Source: CAZWRV01 sp964636325 (GTDB lineage Bacteria; Verrucomicrobiota; Lentisphaeria; Victivallales; GWF2-50-93). From it: a stretch of 64,000 bases of DNA. The translations under genes were made by a program, and so were the position numbers. The stretch is taken from positions 37,805 to 101,804 of the forward strand of contig CAZWRV010000010.1 in NCBI GenBank assembly GCA_964636325.1. Reading direction: 5' to 3'. The notes below the pieces were generated by a model that made no database searches, was not told the origin of the DNA, and was given only the letters and a program-made list of their open reading frames with translations. Positions 46,873 to 56,460 of the stretch are shown in pieces (position 1 is the first letter of the stretch; each line of letters opens with the position of its first letter).

Positions 46873-49800
46873 TTACGAATCCAGGACTTCCCGGACTTTG
46901 GCGTGGAGGGATTCGGCGGTGAAAGGTTTCTGGAGGAAGTGGGTTCCTGCCTCCATTATTCCGCGCTGGGCGATGAGATCCCTTTCGTAGCCTGACATGA
47001 AGAGTATCTTGATGCGGGGTCTTTTTGCGCGGATCCGCTCATAAAGTTCTCTGCCGCTGATCAAAGGCATGATGACGTCCGTGATGAGCATGTCGACATG
47101 CTCCGACGACTTTTCGAAGAACTGAAGACATTCCTCCGGCCTTGCGAAGCAGATGACCTTGAACTTGAGGTTTTCAAGGATGAGCTTTGCGATGTTCATC
47201 ACCATCTCGTTGTCCTCGACTATGGCGATGGTTTCTCCGCCGGAGTCCGGCCTTGGTGCGGGAGCGGGCTGCGCGGCCGGAACCTTCTCTACCTGCTGAG
47301 TCGCCGGGAAATATATCTTGAAGGAGCTTCCCTTGCCTAGCTCGGAGAAGACCTTGATCTGTCCGGCATGCTGTTTGACGATGCCGTAGACTGTCGAAAG
47401 GCCGAGGCCGGTGCCCTTGCCGATCGCCTTCGTCGTGAAGAATGGTTCGAAGATGTGGTCCATGACCGCCTTGTCCATGCCGTGGCCTGTGTCTGAGACC
47501 GTCATGCAAGTATAGTCGCCCGGCACCAGGTCCTGGAAGTCTGCGGAGTCCTTGTCCTCCAGCCTTGTGTTTTCCAGCGTGAATTTCAGCGTGCCGCCAT
47601 TCGGCATTGCGTCCTGTGCATTTATTGCGAGGTTGATGACGATCTGCTCGATCTGGCCGATGTCGGCCTTGACGGGCCTGATGCCGTCGGGCAGGTCGAA
47701 CTCGATCCTGATGTCCTCCCTGATGGTGCGCTTTATTATCTTGGAGATTTTCTTGATGACGTCCTTGAGATTTACGGTCTTGAGATCGAGCATCTGCTTT
47801 CTTCCGAACGCGAGGAGCTGGCGCGTGAGATCCTTGGCGCTTTCGGCGGCGCTCTTCATCTGCTCTATCTGTGCGCGGCGCGGATCGTCCTGGGGCAGGT
47901 CCATGCGGAGTATGTCGGCGTAGCCGAGGATGGGGGTGAGGAGGTTGTTGAAGTCGTGTGCGATTCCGCCTGCGAGCCTTCCGACCGACTCCATCTTCTG
48001 AGCCTGATGGAGCTGCTCTTCGAGCCTGAGGCGTTCCTCCTCGGAGAGCTTGCGTTCGGTTATGTCGCTGACGATGTGGACCGCGCCCCTGATACTGGTG
48101 TTTTCTCCGAGTATGGGATCCGCCTTTACTTGGAACCATCTTTCGCCTATCTTCAGTTCCTGCGATTCCTTCTGCCTTGTCGAGATCATCCTGAGGACGG
48201 GGCATTGCGGGACGGGCTCCTTCGTCCCGTGGACGATTTCCCAGCAGTGTTTCCCGGCGAGCTGCGAGGATTCCATGCCGGCGAAGGCGGCCATGGCCTT
48301 GTTGCATCGGACGATCCTGAATTCGCTGTCGAGGAGGCAGACGGCGTCGCTTACGGCGTCGAACGTGGAGGTCCATTCCTTTGCCGCCGCCTCGAGCGCC
48401 ATTTCGGTCTTCCTTCTGCCGGTGATGTCGTTGAAGATGGTGGCGAACCTGCCCTTCTCGGGGGAGAAGGCCCTGATCTCGAAAAACTTGTTCAGCGGCG
48501 CGGAATATTGCTCGAAGAATACCGGTTCTTCCGAGAGGGCCACTTTGCCATACCGTTCAATCCATGATTCCTCCAGATCCGGAATAAGTTCCTTGGCGGT
48601 CCTTCCGATTACGTTTTTTGATTTCATCCCGGTGAGCTGTTCAAACGCTTCGTTGACCGCCAGGAAACGGTAGTCGACGGGCGTCCCCTTCTCGTCGCAG
48701 ATGATCTCGTGAAGTGCGAAGCCGCTCATCATCTCATGAAAGAGCTGGCGATACTGGCTCTGCCCTTCGGCGAGGGTCTTGTGGATGTGGGAAGACGCTA
48801 GGAGCGCAACGACGATTGCGGCGAGCAGGCCTATGAAGAGGGCGTGATACGGAGCCATGGAGGCGTTCATTGACAGGAAATGGCGTGTGGGGCATACCGT
48901 AAGCATCCATTCGCGTCCGCCGAACGGAATCTTATGTGTCAACGCCATGCCTCTTGAGATCGTGCTGTTGTTGATCGAGGAGTAAAGGACTTTCATCTCT
49001 TCGCCTCGTTTGCCGAGGTCGGCGAGTTCAACCGCCATCTCGTTCCAGTCTGCCGTGCTGACCAGGCGCGAGAATATGTCCTTGAATATGAATGTTCCGG
49101 CCGCATATCCCTGAAGGGCCGAGACGCGGTCCGCAGCCGTCTCCATCGGGCGATCCTTAGTATATACCGGCTGGAGAAACATGAACCCGCCTGAAGAAGG
49201 CTTTTCCTGGGGGATGCGGGCTCCGATTACGGCCGTCTGCCGCCCGTTTGTGGCCGCCTCGGCCAGGGCGGCCTTGATCTTGTCGTCGGAGGCGAGGTCG
49301 TATCCAGCCATGATCCCGTTGCCGGCGGCGGGTTCGAAATAGAAGACGGGATAATACTCGTCCTGCCGAGGGGAAGGCGCGAGGGTTCCGCCGTCGGCCA
49401 GGCAGGTGAAACGGCAGGGGGTGCCCAAGTCTTCCGAAAGCTCCTTCTCATATTTCTCCCTGGCGTCGTCGGCCACGCGCGGAATCCATATGATGTTCTG
49501 GATGCTGTTGTTGTCCGTCAGTATGCTGGACGTGAAGGTTCGGAACTCGCTTCTGGAGACGAACTGGCTTGAGTCGAAGAAGCTGACGAGCGATCTGACG
49601 TCGTTTTCCATGTTGCTGAGTTCCTTTTCGAGAGCGAGCTTGAGCGGTATTGCCTCCATCCTTTCGAAGCTTTGCATCTGCTGGATATGCCCGATTTTCC
49701 TGGCTATGTGGAAAAGTATAAGCGACATGGCAATCCCTACGACGGTGATAAGGGCGACGACGGCGGTATGTCTTCTTGTCCATCCGATGCCTCCGATTCC

Positions 49801-50715
49801 GCCGCGCGGCTTCAGCCTTTGCTGCATTAGATGGAAGAACGCCGTAAGCATGACGGCGACGATGAAAAAGAAGATCATCGCCATGGATATTTCCCGTGCG
49901 GCCTGGGTTGTAATGTCGCGCCTGCAGGTTGTCGAGAGCGTGAACAGCGGACTCCCGTCCAGATCCAGGGCGGTCCAACTGACCTTGAAAAGCGAGCCGC
50001 CGATGTCTTCGACGAGGTATTTCTGATCTATGAAGATGCGGTTACCCCGGGCGCTTTCGGTTCCGTCGTCCGGACTGGTGGTGGAAAAGGCCAGGTCGGC
50101 CGTTCCAGTCTTATAGGATATTTCGTCTATGAGCTGTTTGTCCACGAGCCTGCCCATGAGGACTGCGCCGAGGATAGGCCCTTCGCCATTGGTGGTGAGG
50201 ATGGGGTTCGATGAAACGATCAAAGGTCCGTGCTCCGTGGCGATTATCCCCGACACCTGGGACTGCGGCGCGGGCAGCCAGAGCATTTTTGTGAAGCCGC
50301 CTTGGACTTTTCCGGAGAGATCCTTGAAGTTGAGGCTCTTGGGAATGGCCGGGTCATAGCCATGAAAATGCAGAATGTCTCCTTGGATTTCGGCGATGCA
50401 AACGAAGCTGATGCGGTTGTTCTCGAGCATCGTGTCGCTGAAGTTGGACTTGATGAAGGCGGAGTTCCTGTCCTTCACGAATCCATATGCGTCGTCCCAG
50501 AGCCCCCAGTCGTGGCATATCGATGAAATCCTGGCCTTCTCGCTTTCGATTGCGGCGGCGCAGCGCGCCATAGGTTCGGTCGCTCGCCGCCGTTCGATCT
50601 CCTCGAAGGATCTGTAGACGGTGAGCCTCATTACGGCGAACGCCGCGGCGGAGACCGTCCCCAGCCAGGCAAACAAGAGGAGCATCCGGTAGATCAGACT
50701 GGCTCTGCCATGCAT
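46873..50715 (-). CDS. hybrid sensor histidine kinase with CHASE4-CHASE-PAS-PAS and receiver domain
   Basis: A 1280-residue membrane-bound hybrid kinase. After a first helix (about 8-30), residues 60-235 look like a CHASE4 domain (HDWGLWDDAYGFV). Helices at about 273-295 and 310-333 precede a second periplasmic domain of CHASE type (about 340-600), and a fourth helix lies at about 620-640. Then come two PAS domains (about 655-890), the HisKA domain with the phosphoacceptor in GGIAHDFNNLLTPILGYAD (about 918), an ATPase domain and a C-terminal receiver with Asp about 1210 in LITDVIMPLISG. I start at the ATG at 50715, preceded by GGAGG; the frame is open 25 codons further up. Two stacked sensory domains are unusual. 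Confidence 0.9.
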   Translation of the reverse strand: MHGRASLIYRMLLLFAWLGTVSAAAFAVMRLTVYRSFEEIERRRATEPMARCAAAIESEKARISSICHDWGLWDDAYGFVKDRNSAFIKSNFSDTMLENNRISFVCIAEIQGDILHFHGYDPAIPKSLNFKDLSGKVQGGFTKMLWLPAPQSQVSGIIATEHGPLIVSSNPILTTNGEGPILGAVLMGRLVDKQLIDEISYKTGTADLAFSTTSPDDGTESARGNRIFIDQKYLVEDIGGSLFKVSWTALDLDGSPLFTLSTTCRRDITTQAAREISMAMIFFFIVAVMLTAFFHLMQQRLKPRGGIGGIGWTRRHTAVVALITVVGIAMSLILFHIARKIGHIQQMQSFERMEAIPLKLALEKELSNMENDVRSLVSFFDSSQFVSRSEFRTFTSSILTDNNSIQNIIWIPRVADDAREKYEKELSEDLGTPCRFTCLADGGTLAPSPRQDEYYPVFYFEPAAGNGIMAGYDLASDDKIKAALAEAATNGRQTAVIGARIPQEKPSSGGFMFLQPVYTKDRPMETAADRVSALQGYAAGTFIFKDIFSRLVSTADWNEMAVELADLGKRGEEMKVLYSSINNSTISRGMALTHKIPFGGREWMLTVCPTRHFLSMNASMAPYHALFIGLLAAIVVALLASSHIHKTLAEGQSQYRQLFHEMMSGFALHEIICDEKGTPVDYRFLAVNEAFEQLTGMKSKNVIGRTAKELIPDLEESWIERYGKVALSEEPVFFEQYSAPLNKFFEIRAFSPEKGRFATIFNDITGRRKTEMALEAAAKEWTSTFDAVSDAVCLLDSEFRIVRCNKAMAAFAGMESSQLAGKHCWEIVHGTKEPVPQCPVLRMISTRQKESQELKIGERWFQVKADPILGENTSIRGAVHIVSDITERKLSEEERLRLEEQLHQAQKMESVGRLAGGIAHDFNNLLTPILGYADILRMDLPQDDPRRAQIEQMKSAAESAKDLTRQLLAFGRKQMLDLKTVNLKDVIKKISKIIKRTIREDIRIEFDLPDGIRPVKADIGQIEQIVINLAINAQDAMPNGGTLKFTLENTRLEDKDSADFQDLVPGDYTCMTVSDTGHGMDKAVMDHIFEPFFTTKAIGKGTGLGLSTVYGIVKQHAGQIKVFSELGKGSSFKIYFPATQQVEKVPAAQPAPAPRPDSGGETIAIVEDNEMVMNIAKLILENLKFKVICFARPEECLQFFEKSSEHVDMLITDVIMPLISGRELYERIRAKRPRIKILFMSGYERDLIAQRGIMEAGTHFLQKPFTAESLHAKVREVLDS

Positions 50716-50786
50716 GACAGCCTCCGGGAGATAAGGATAGGATATGAGCTTCAGCCTTTGGAAATATATAGCCGCGCCGAGTTTTG

Positions 50787-51824
50787 TCAAACGGATTTAT
50801 CGGGCGCCGGCGCCGTGGATTTTTTCGCGCCCTTGAGGAGTATGGAAGGTTTCTTCTCGATCTCAGCCTCTAGGAGCTTCAGGTCGGTCTTCAGGCTGGC
50901 GAAGTCCCTGTATCTGTTGTCCGGCTTGCGGGCTATCATCTTGTCGATGAGCGAGACGATCCTGTGGTGGCAGCCCTTGATCAGGCTCTTGACGCTGAGT
51001 ATCCTGAACGAGCTGACATGCTTCGTGATGAGGTCGTTTATCTCGGACTCGGTGTAGTACGGCCTTCCCTTCAGCATGTGGAAGAGGATCATGCCCAGGC
51101 TGTATATTTCGCTGTATTCGCCCTCCGACGCGCCGACTATCCTTTCCGGCGGGACGTAGAACGGCGATCCTTCGAACTCGTCCGGGACGACCGTGCGGCT
51201 CAGCGCCTCCTCCTTAGGGATGCAGAGGCCGTAGTCGAACATCTTCACCATGCCCTTCTTCTCCAGCATGATGTTCTCCGGCTTGAGATCCCTGTAGAGG
51301 TATCCCTTCGAGCATATGTGCATCTCCGCCTCGACGATCTGCATGATGATCGATATCGCCCTCTTCTCGGAGATGTGCCCCTTCCTTCCGATGTAGTCGT
51401 CCAGCCTCTCCCCGTCGATGAACGGAGTGACGATGTAGTATTCGTTGCCTTCGCAGCCGTATTCGATGATGCTGAGGAGGTTGGGATGGTCCCCCACGAC
51501 CGTCCCCACCCTGCCTTCCCTGAGGAGGCTTTCGGCATAGACGGAGTCCTTCTTCTTAGCCTTCTGCACGAGCTTGACGGCGAACTTCTCCTGCCTGCTG
51601 TCGATGTTGCGCGCCTTGAACACGTGGCCCACCCCGCCGCCGCCGATGGGTTTGTAGAGGACATAGTCCTTGATCCTGGCGGGGAAGAAGATTCTGGTGC
51701 CGCAGCGCGGGCATGGGCTCACTTCGAGGACGTGCGCGGGGTTGCTGAACTCCAGGAAGCAGAACGGACAGCGGACTACCCCGCGGGAATAGAATTTCAG
51801 GTCGGCTACTTTTATTTCGTCCAT
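50787..51824 (-). CDS. zinc-ribbon serine/threonine protein kinase
   Basis: About 345 residues. An N-terminal zinc ribbon (CPFC at about 19-22 and CPRC at about 38-41) precedes a Hanks-type kinase domain. The glycine loop is IGGGGVGHVFKA, the ATP lysine is in FAVKLVQ, the catalytic loop is YRDLKPEN (Tyr replaces His of HRD), and the DFG motif is FDYGL. SPFYVPPERI and a C-terminal helical tail follow. Key catalytic Asp and Asn are kept, so activity is plausible. I use the ATG (MDEIKVADLKF); a GTG four codons earlier is possible. It lies upstream of the hybrid kinase on the same strand, 71 bases apart. Confidence 0.88.
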   Translation of the reverse strand: MDEIKVADLKFYSRGVVRCPFCFLEFSNPAHVLEVSPCPRCGTRIFFPARIKDYVLYKPIGGGGVGHVFKARNIDSRQEKFAVKLVQKAKKKDSVYAESLLREGRVGTVVGDHPNLLSIIEYGCEGNEYYIVTPFIDGERLDDYIGRKGHISEKRAISIIMQIVEAEMHICSKGYLYRDLKPENIMLEKKGMVKMFDYGLCIPKEEALSRTVVPDEFEGSPFYVPPERIVGASEGEYSEIYSLGMILFHMLKGRPYYTESEINDLITKHVSSFRILSVKSLIKGCHHRIVSLIDKMIARKPDNRYRDFASLKTDLKLLEAEIEKKPSILLKGAKKSTAPAPDKSV

Positions 51825-51937
51825 CTGCCGGGGCACACCTTTCCTTGTGTTAAAACGGCTTGAAAAATGACGATATTTCTTTTAAGAACATATACTCGCG
51901 GCGAAACCATTTCAATAGAGGCTGTTTCAAAATTGCC

Positions 51938-53314
51938 CTAGTCCAGCTTGGGCTTAACGGGATACTTGCCGGTGAAGCATGCGTGGCAGTAGTTCTTGGG
52001 ATCCGAATTCCTGACGCATGACAGCATCCCGTCGAGCGAGAGGTATTCGAGGCTGTCCGCCCCGATCTTCCGGGCGATCTCCTTGACGGATGAGCTGTTT
52101 GCGATGAGCTCCTCGGCGCGGGGGAAGTCTATTCCGTAGAAGCAGGGCTGGATGTGCGGGGGGCAGCTTATGCGCATATGGACCTCCTTCGCGCCGTTCT
52201 CGCGGAGCGTCCTTACCCGCTCGGTGCTGGTGTTGCCCCTCACGATGCTGTCCTCGACGAGGCATATCCTTCTTCCCTCGATTGCCTCGCGGATCGGGTT
52301 GAGCTTGAGGTTCACCGCGGCCTTCCTGTCGGCCTGGCTGGGCCTTATGAAGGTCCTGCCCACGTAGTGGTTCCTCATTATGCCGAGCTCGAACGGGATG
52401 CCAGACGCCTCGGAATAGCCAAGGGCGGCATACATCCCGCTGTCGGGGACGGGGACGATGAGGTCAGCCTCCACGGGGTGCTCCTGGGCTAGCCTTTTGC
52501 CGAAGCTCTTCCTTGTCCCGAACACGCTTTCCCCGAAGACCCTGCTGTCGGGCCGCGCGAAGTAGATCAGCTCGAAGATGCAGTGCGCCTTCTTCGGCGA
52601 ATATGATATGATGCGGCTCTGCGGCTCGCCGCCGGACGCGATCTGGACGATTTCGCCAGGCTCCACCTCGCGCTCGTATTTCGCGCCGACCATGTCGATG
52701 GCGCATGTCTCGGAGGCGAAGACGTAGGAGTCTCCCAGCCTGGCCATCGAAAGGGGCCTGAATCCGAACGGGTCGCGCGCCACTGCGAGGCCGGCCTCGC
52801 AGAGGGCCACGATGGAATAGGCTCCCTCGGCGTTCTTCAACGCGTATTCCAGAGCCTCCCACGGCTCGGTGCCCGGCTGGTGGTGCCTGGCGGCAATGTG
52901 CAGGAGTATCTCGGTGTCCATGTCCCCCTGGAAAATCGAACCCTTGTTCTTGAGGTGCCTGCGCCAGTGCTCGGCGTTCGACAGGGTTCCGTTGTGGGCG
53001 AGCGCAAGATACCATTTGTCGAAGTCGACGGCGAACGGCTGGGCGTTCGAGATGTCGGACTTACCGGCGGTGCTGTATCTGACATGGCCTATTGCGGTTG
53101 TACCCCGGGCCTCCCTGAGCTCCCTGGGAAGCTTCGGGAATACTTCCGCAACAAGCCCCATCCCCTTGTGCAGCGTGCACTTGCCGCCGCCCAGCACGAA
53201 GATACCGGCGCTCTCCTGGCCGCGGTGCTGCAGGGAGAAAAGGCCCAGCCTCGTTATCTCAGCTGCCTCCGGATGGTTCGCGACCGCAAATATGCCGCAT
53301 GATTCCTTCAGCAT
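51938..53314 (-). CDS. purF: amidophosphoribosyltransferase
   Basis: A 458-residue enzyme that makes 5-phosphoribosylamine from PRPP and glutamine, the first step of purine synthesis. A five-residue propeptide (MLKES) precedes the expected N-terminal nucleophile Cys6 in CGIFAVAN. The glutaminase half contains LFSLQHRGQESAGI and GHVRYSTAGKS, and the PRPP loop is ICLVEDSIVRGNTS. Four cysteines, including LSCVRN and NYCHACFTGKY at the C-terminus, suggest the Fe-S cluster of B. subtilis-type PurF. Length is normal. It is divergent from the hybrid kinase at 53500. Confidence 0.96.
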   Translation of the reverse strand: MLKESCGIFAVANHPEAAEITRLGLFSLQHRGQESAGIFVLGGGKCTLHKGMGLVAEVFPKLPRELREARGTTAIGHVRYSTAGKSDISNAQPFAVDFDKWYLALAHNGTLSNAEHWRRHLKNKGSIFQGDMDTEILLHIAARHHQPGTEPWEALEYALKNAEGAYSIVALCEAGLAVARDPFGFRPLSMARLGDSYVFASETCAIDMVGAKYEREVEPGEIVQIASGGEPQSRIISYSPKKAHCIFELIYFARPDSRVFGESVFGTRKSFGKRLAQEHPVEADLIVPVPDSGMYAALGYSEASGIPFELGIMRNHYVGRTFIRPSQADRKAAVNLKLNPIREAIEGRRICLVEDSIVRGNTSTERVRTLRENGAKEVHMRISCPPHIQPCFYGIDFPRAEELIANSSSVKEIARKIGADSLEYLSLDGMLSCVRNSDPKNYCHACFTGKYPVKPKLD

Positions 53315-53499
53315 GATAAACCTCGTATGGTTGTGGAAAGAGAAAGCTTTACGATAAGATGAAGCGGATGATTTTCAAGCCTCCCGCAAATTATTGCGCT
53401 CCGAGCTTGCAAGTGGCATCTGCAAATGTTAGAATTCGATGTTTTTCGAATCGGGTTTATTGCGGCATGACGGCGGCAGGCATACAGGCCAGGAACAGG

Positions 53500-55791
53500 A
53501 TGATGCAAGGGAAAAAGGAAATTAAAGGAACAGCGGGCAAGGCAGGGCAGACCGACTTCTGCTCGAATTCCTTGCTGGACAACATGCCCTTCCCCTGCAT
53601 TCTCGTGGGGGCGGGAGGGCTGATCAGGGCTTTCAACAGATCCGCTGCGGAGCTCTACAGGAGGATATCAAGGTGCGCTCTGAAATGTGATGCGCCAGCC
53701 GAGAACTTAATCCCCGCGGACAGCCGCGCGCAATTTAAAAAGCTTCTGGCCAAGGCTTTCGCCGGCGAACGGACAGAGGAGGAAATACAGGTAGGCAACA
53801 AAGGTAAGGCCCAGTATTACAAGAGGCAGTTCATGCCCGTCATAGCCGACGACGGCAGAGTCACCGGCGTATATGTCTGCCATTCGGAGATAACCGGGCA
53901 GAAGAGCTTCCAGAACAGGCTCATGACCGAAAGGAACCAGCTCCTTGCCATATTCGACAGCATAGACGAGCCCATCTACGTGGCCGATCCCAAAACCTAC
54001 ATGGTCCTATACGCCAACAACGCCGCTATCTCCGCCTTCGGAGAGATCATAAGCAAGAAGTGCTACAGGGCGTTGCAGAACCTGTCCAAGCCCTGCAGCT
54101 TCTGCACCAACAAGCTCATCTTCGGCAAATACAAGGGAGGCACCTACACCTGGGAATTCCAGAACAGGAAGAACAAACGGTGGTACCGCTGCATCGACAA
54201 GGCCATCACCTGGACCGACGGAAGCCTCGTCCGCTACGAGATGGCGGTGGACATAAGCGAGCTCAAGAAGGCGGAGGAGGGGCTGCGCCTCAGCAGGGAA
54301 AGATACCAGAAGCTGTTCGACAACATGAGCTTGTGCGTGGCCGTCTACGAGGCGGCGGACAACGGCAGGGATTTTATCATCAGGGAATTCAACAAGGCGG
54401 CCGCCAGGACCGAGAACGTCAGGGCCGCGGACATCGTCGGCAAAAACGTCCTCGAAGTCTTCCCCGGCATAAAGGAGATCGGTCTCCTGGACGTCTTCAG
54501 GAAGGTATGGCGGACCGGGGAGCCGGCCCACCACCCCTTGTCCTTGTACCGGGACGGGAGGATCGAAGGCTGGCGCGAGAACTTCGTATACAGGCTCTCG
54601 GACAGGGAGATTGTCTCGGTCTACAGCGACCAGACCGAGCGGAAGAAGCTGGAGGAGGAGCTAGTCAGAACCCAGCGCCTCGAGTCGCTCGGCCAGCTCG
54701 CAGGAGGCATAGCCCACGACTTCAACAACATCCTCACGGTGATACTCGGAACCGTCTCCCTCGCGGAAATGTATTCCCCCCCCGACAAGGCTATGGCCGA
54801 GGCGCTCACTACGATAAGCTCCGCCTGCGAGAAGGCCAAGAAGATCACCAATTCCCTCCTGACCTTTTCCAAGGGCGGTACACCGGTCAGAAGGCCCGTC
54901 GAACTCAGGGGGATTGTGGAAAACGCCGCAAAGTCGGTCCTCCACGGCACCGACATCCGTCTCAAGCTGGACTTCCCGGAATCCCTCCCCCTCATCCTTG
55001 CCGACGAGATGCAGATGACGCAGGTCTTCAGCAACCTCCTCACGAATTCCAGATCCGCCATGCCCGGCGGAGGCGAGATCGAAATCTCCGCCCGCGAGAC
55101 GGCCTCCGGCGGACGGAAGAAGGGCAAGCTTCCGCTTGCGAAGGGCCGATACGTCTGCGTATCAGTCGCCGACACCGGCATAGGAATACGGAAGGAGGAT
55201 CTGCCGAGGATTTACGACCCCTATTTCACCACCAAGGGCAAGGGCTGCGGCCTCGGGCTTTCCGTATGCCATTCCATCATCAGGAACCACGGCGGCGCAA
55301 TTAGCGCTAGCTCGCAGCCGGGCAAGGGGGCCACCTTCACTCTTTACCTGCCCGCATTGAAGGAGAAGCCAAGGCGCCTCCCCGCCGGCGGAATCAAGTC
55401 CGTTCCCGAACCTCCGAGCCCAGGCCTGAACGTCCTGGTCATGGACGACAATCCGGAGGTCCTCTCCACCATACGCAGGATGCTGAAGAAGCTCGGCTGC
55501 CGCATCACCGCCGCCGCAAGCGGCGAGGAGGCCGTTGAAATCTTCAAGAGAGCCAGGGACAAGGGCGCCTCCTTCGACAGGATCATCCTGGACCTCACCG
55601 TCCCCGGCGGCATGGACGGCGTCGAGACGCTGAAGAGGATTCTAGACATAGATCCAGATGCAAGCGCCTGGATATCAAGCGGTTACTTTGAAGGCCCCGC
55701 CATGGCCGAATATGAGAAGCACGGCTTCAAGGGCGTCCTCAAGAAGCCATACACCGTCCAGGAACTCCTCATGACCGTCCTCAAGGAGTAG
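53500..55791 (+). CDS. soluble PAS-domain hybrid histidine kinase
   Basis: About 763 residues with no membrane helix. Three PAS-like domains occupy about 20-385: LLDNMPFPCILVGAGG, then FDSIDEPIYVADPKTY, then FDNMSLCVAVYEAADN. The HisKA domain has the phosphoacceptor in GGIAHDFNNILTVILGTVS (about 404). The ATPase domain includes NSRSAMPGGGEIEIS and DTGIGIRKEDLPRIYDPYFTTKGKG. A C-terminal receiver (about 645-763) has Asp about 697 in IILDLTVPGG. The second PAS has C-x2-C (KPCSFCTNK), possibly for metal or redox sensing. The best start has AGGAACAGG directly upstream of ATGATG; alternatives lie 33 and 141 bases earlier. Confidence 0.88.
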   Translation: MMQGKKEIKGTAGKAGQTDFCSNSLLDNMPFPCILVGAGGLIRAFNRSAAELYRRISRCALKCDAPAENLIPADSRAQFKKLLAKAFAGERTEEEIQVGNKGKAQYYKRQFMPVIADDGRVTGVYVCHSEITGQKSFQNRLMTERNQLLAIFDSIDEPIYVADPKTYMVLYANNAAISAFGEIISKKCYRALQNLSKPCSFCTNKLIFGKYKGGTYTWEFQNRKNKRWYRCIDKAITWTDGSLVRYEMAVDISELKKAEEGLRLSRERYQKLFDNMSLCVAVYEAADNGRDFIIREFNKAAARTENVRAADIVGKNVLEVFPGIKEIGLLDVFRKVWRTGEPAHHPLSLYRDGRIEGWRENFVYRLSDREIVSVYSDQTERKKLEEELVRTQRLESLGQLAGGIAHDFNNILTVILGTVSLAEMYSPPDKAMAEALTTISSACEKAKKITNSLLTFSKGGTPVRRPVELRGIVENAAKSVLHGTDIRLKLDFPESLPLILADEMQMTQVFSNLLTNSRSAMPGGGEIEISARETASGGRKKGKLPLAKGRYVCVSVADTGIGIRKEDLPRIYDPYFTTKGKGCGLGLSVCHSIIRNHGGAISASSQPGKGATFTLYLPALKEKPRRLPAGGIKSVPEPPSPGLNVLVMDDNPEVLSTIRRMLKKLGCRITAAASGEEAVEIFKRARDKGASFDRIILDLTVPGGMDGVETLKRILDIDPDASAWISSGYFEGPAMAEYEKHGFKGVLKKPYTVQELLMTVLKE

Positions 55792-55959
55792 TATTTCAGA
55801 TATTCTTCGGCACCAGCGAGAACTGCGTCATCCTGGTGCCGCCTAACCCCATCAGGCGGATATTGGAAATCAAGCGGGAAAGAAAGCTGTCCAAGGCGAA
55901 AAGGCGACAACGGACAAGCTGCTGAACTGCGTTCGCTCAGCTTTGTGCAAACAGACAAT

Positions 55960-56229
55960 TCACAGTCTTCCAACATGGTTCCACACGTTCAGGAACCTCT
56001 GGCGTGAGGGGACGGGAATTTCCCCGTAGAACTCCAGCCTTCCGCCGCCTTCCCTGCCGAGGATACCTCCGGAAAGAATCCCGTCGTTGCGGCAGATATC
56101 CTGGCATTCGTTCAGGAATTCCGAGGTCACCTTGCCGGAGAGGAGCCGCACATTGCCGTCCCGGACTTCGATTTCGAAGTCCGGAGGGTTAATCAGGCGC
56201 CCAAGCCATCTGAAGAAAGATTGCATCAT
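55960..56229 (-). CDS. DUF3634 family small protein
   Basis: An 89-residue protein. After a short N-terminal stretch (MMQSFFRWLGRL), the rest matches the DUF3634 pattern: FEIEVRDGNVRLLSGKVTSEFLNECQDICRN, then GGILGREGGGRLEFYGEIPVPSRQRFLNVW. The family is found in gamma-proteobacteria and PVC bacteria, and its function is unknown. It lies convergent with the hybrid kinase and divergent from the GH42 gene. The first or second Met could be the start. Confidence 0.7.
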   Translation of the reverse strand: MMQSFFRWLGRLINPPDFEIEVRDGNVRLLSGKVTSEFLNECQDICRNDGILSGGILGREGGGRLEFYGEIPVPSRQRFLNVWNHVGRL

Positions 56230-56375
56230 CCCGCAAATATTTCTCTCGGCGGCCCAAATGCAAGCAGTCTCCCCGCCTACGTCTTGAAAAAGACCGTTCC
56301 CTGCTTAGCGTAACGAAATACGACCATAGGAAAAGTCAAGCAGGTCGATTTGAGGCGGACATTCGCGAAGTATGT

Positions 56376-56417
56376 GCTGGCTTCAGCCTGCACATTGGGG
56401 GGCAGGCCGAAGCCAGC
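56376..56417. promoter_or_regulatory. 16-bp inverted repeat upstream of GH42
   Basis: GCTGGCTTCAGCCTGC and GCAGGCCGAAGCCAGC with one mismatch, 44 bases before the GH42 ATG. It could be an operator or a transcript hairpin. Confidence 0.45.
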
Positions 56418-56460
56418 CCCTACTTGATAGGGAATAAAGCATAACAGAGGAGATCATGCC

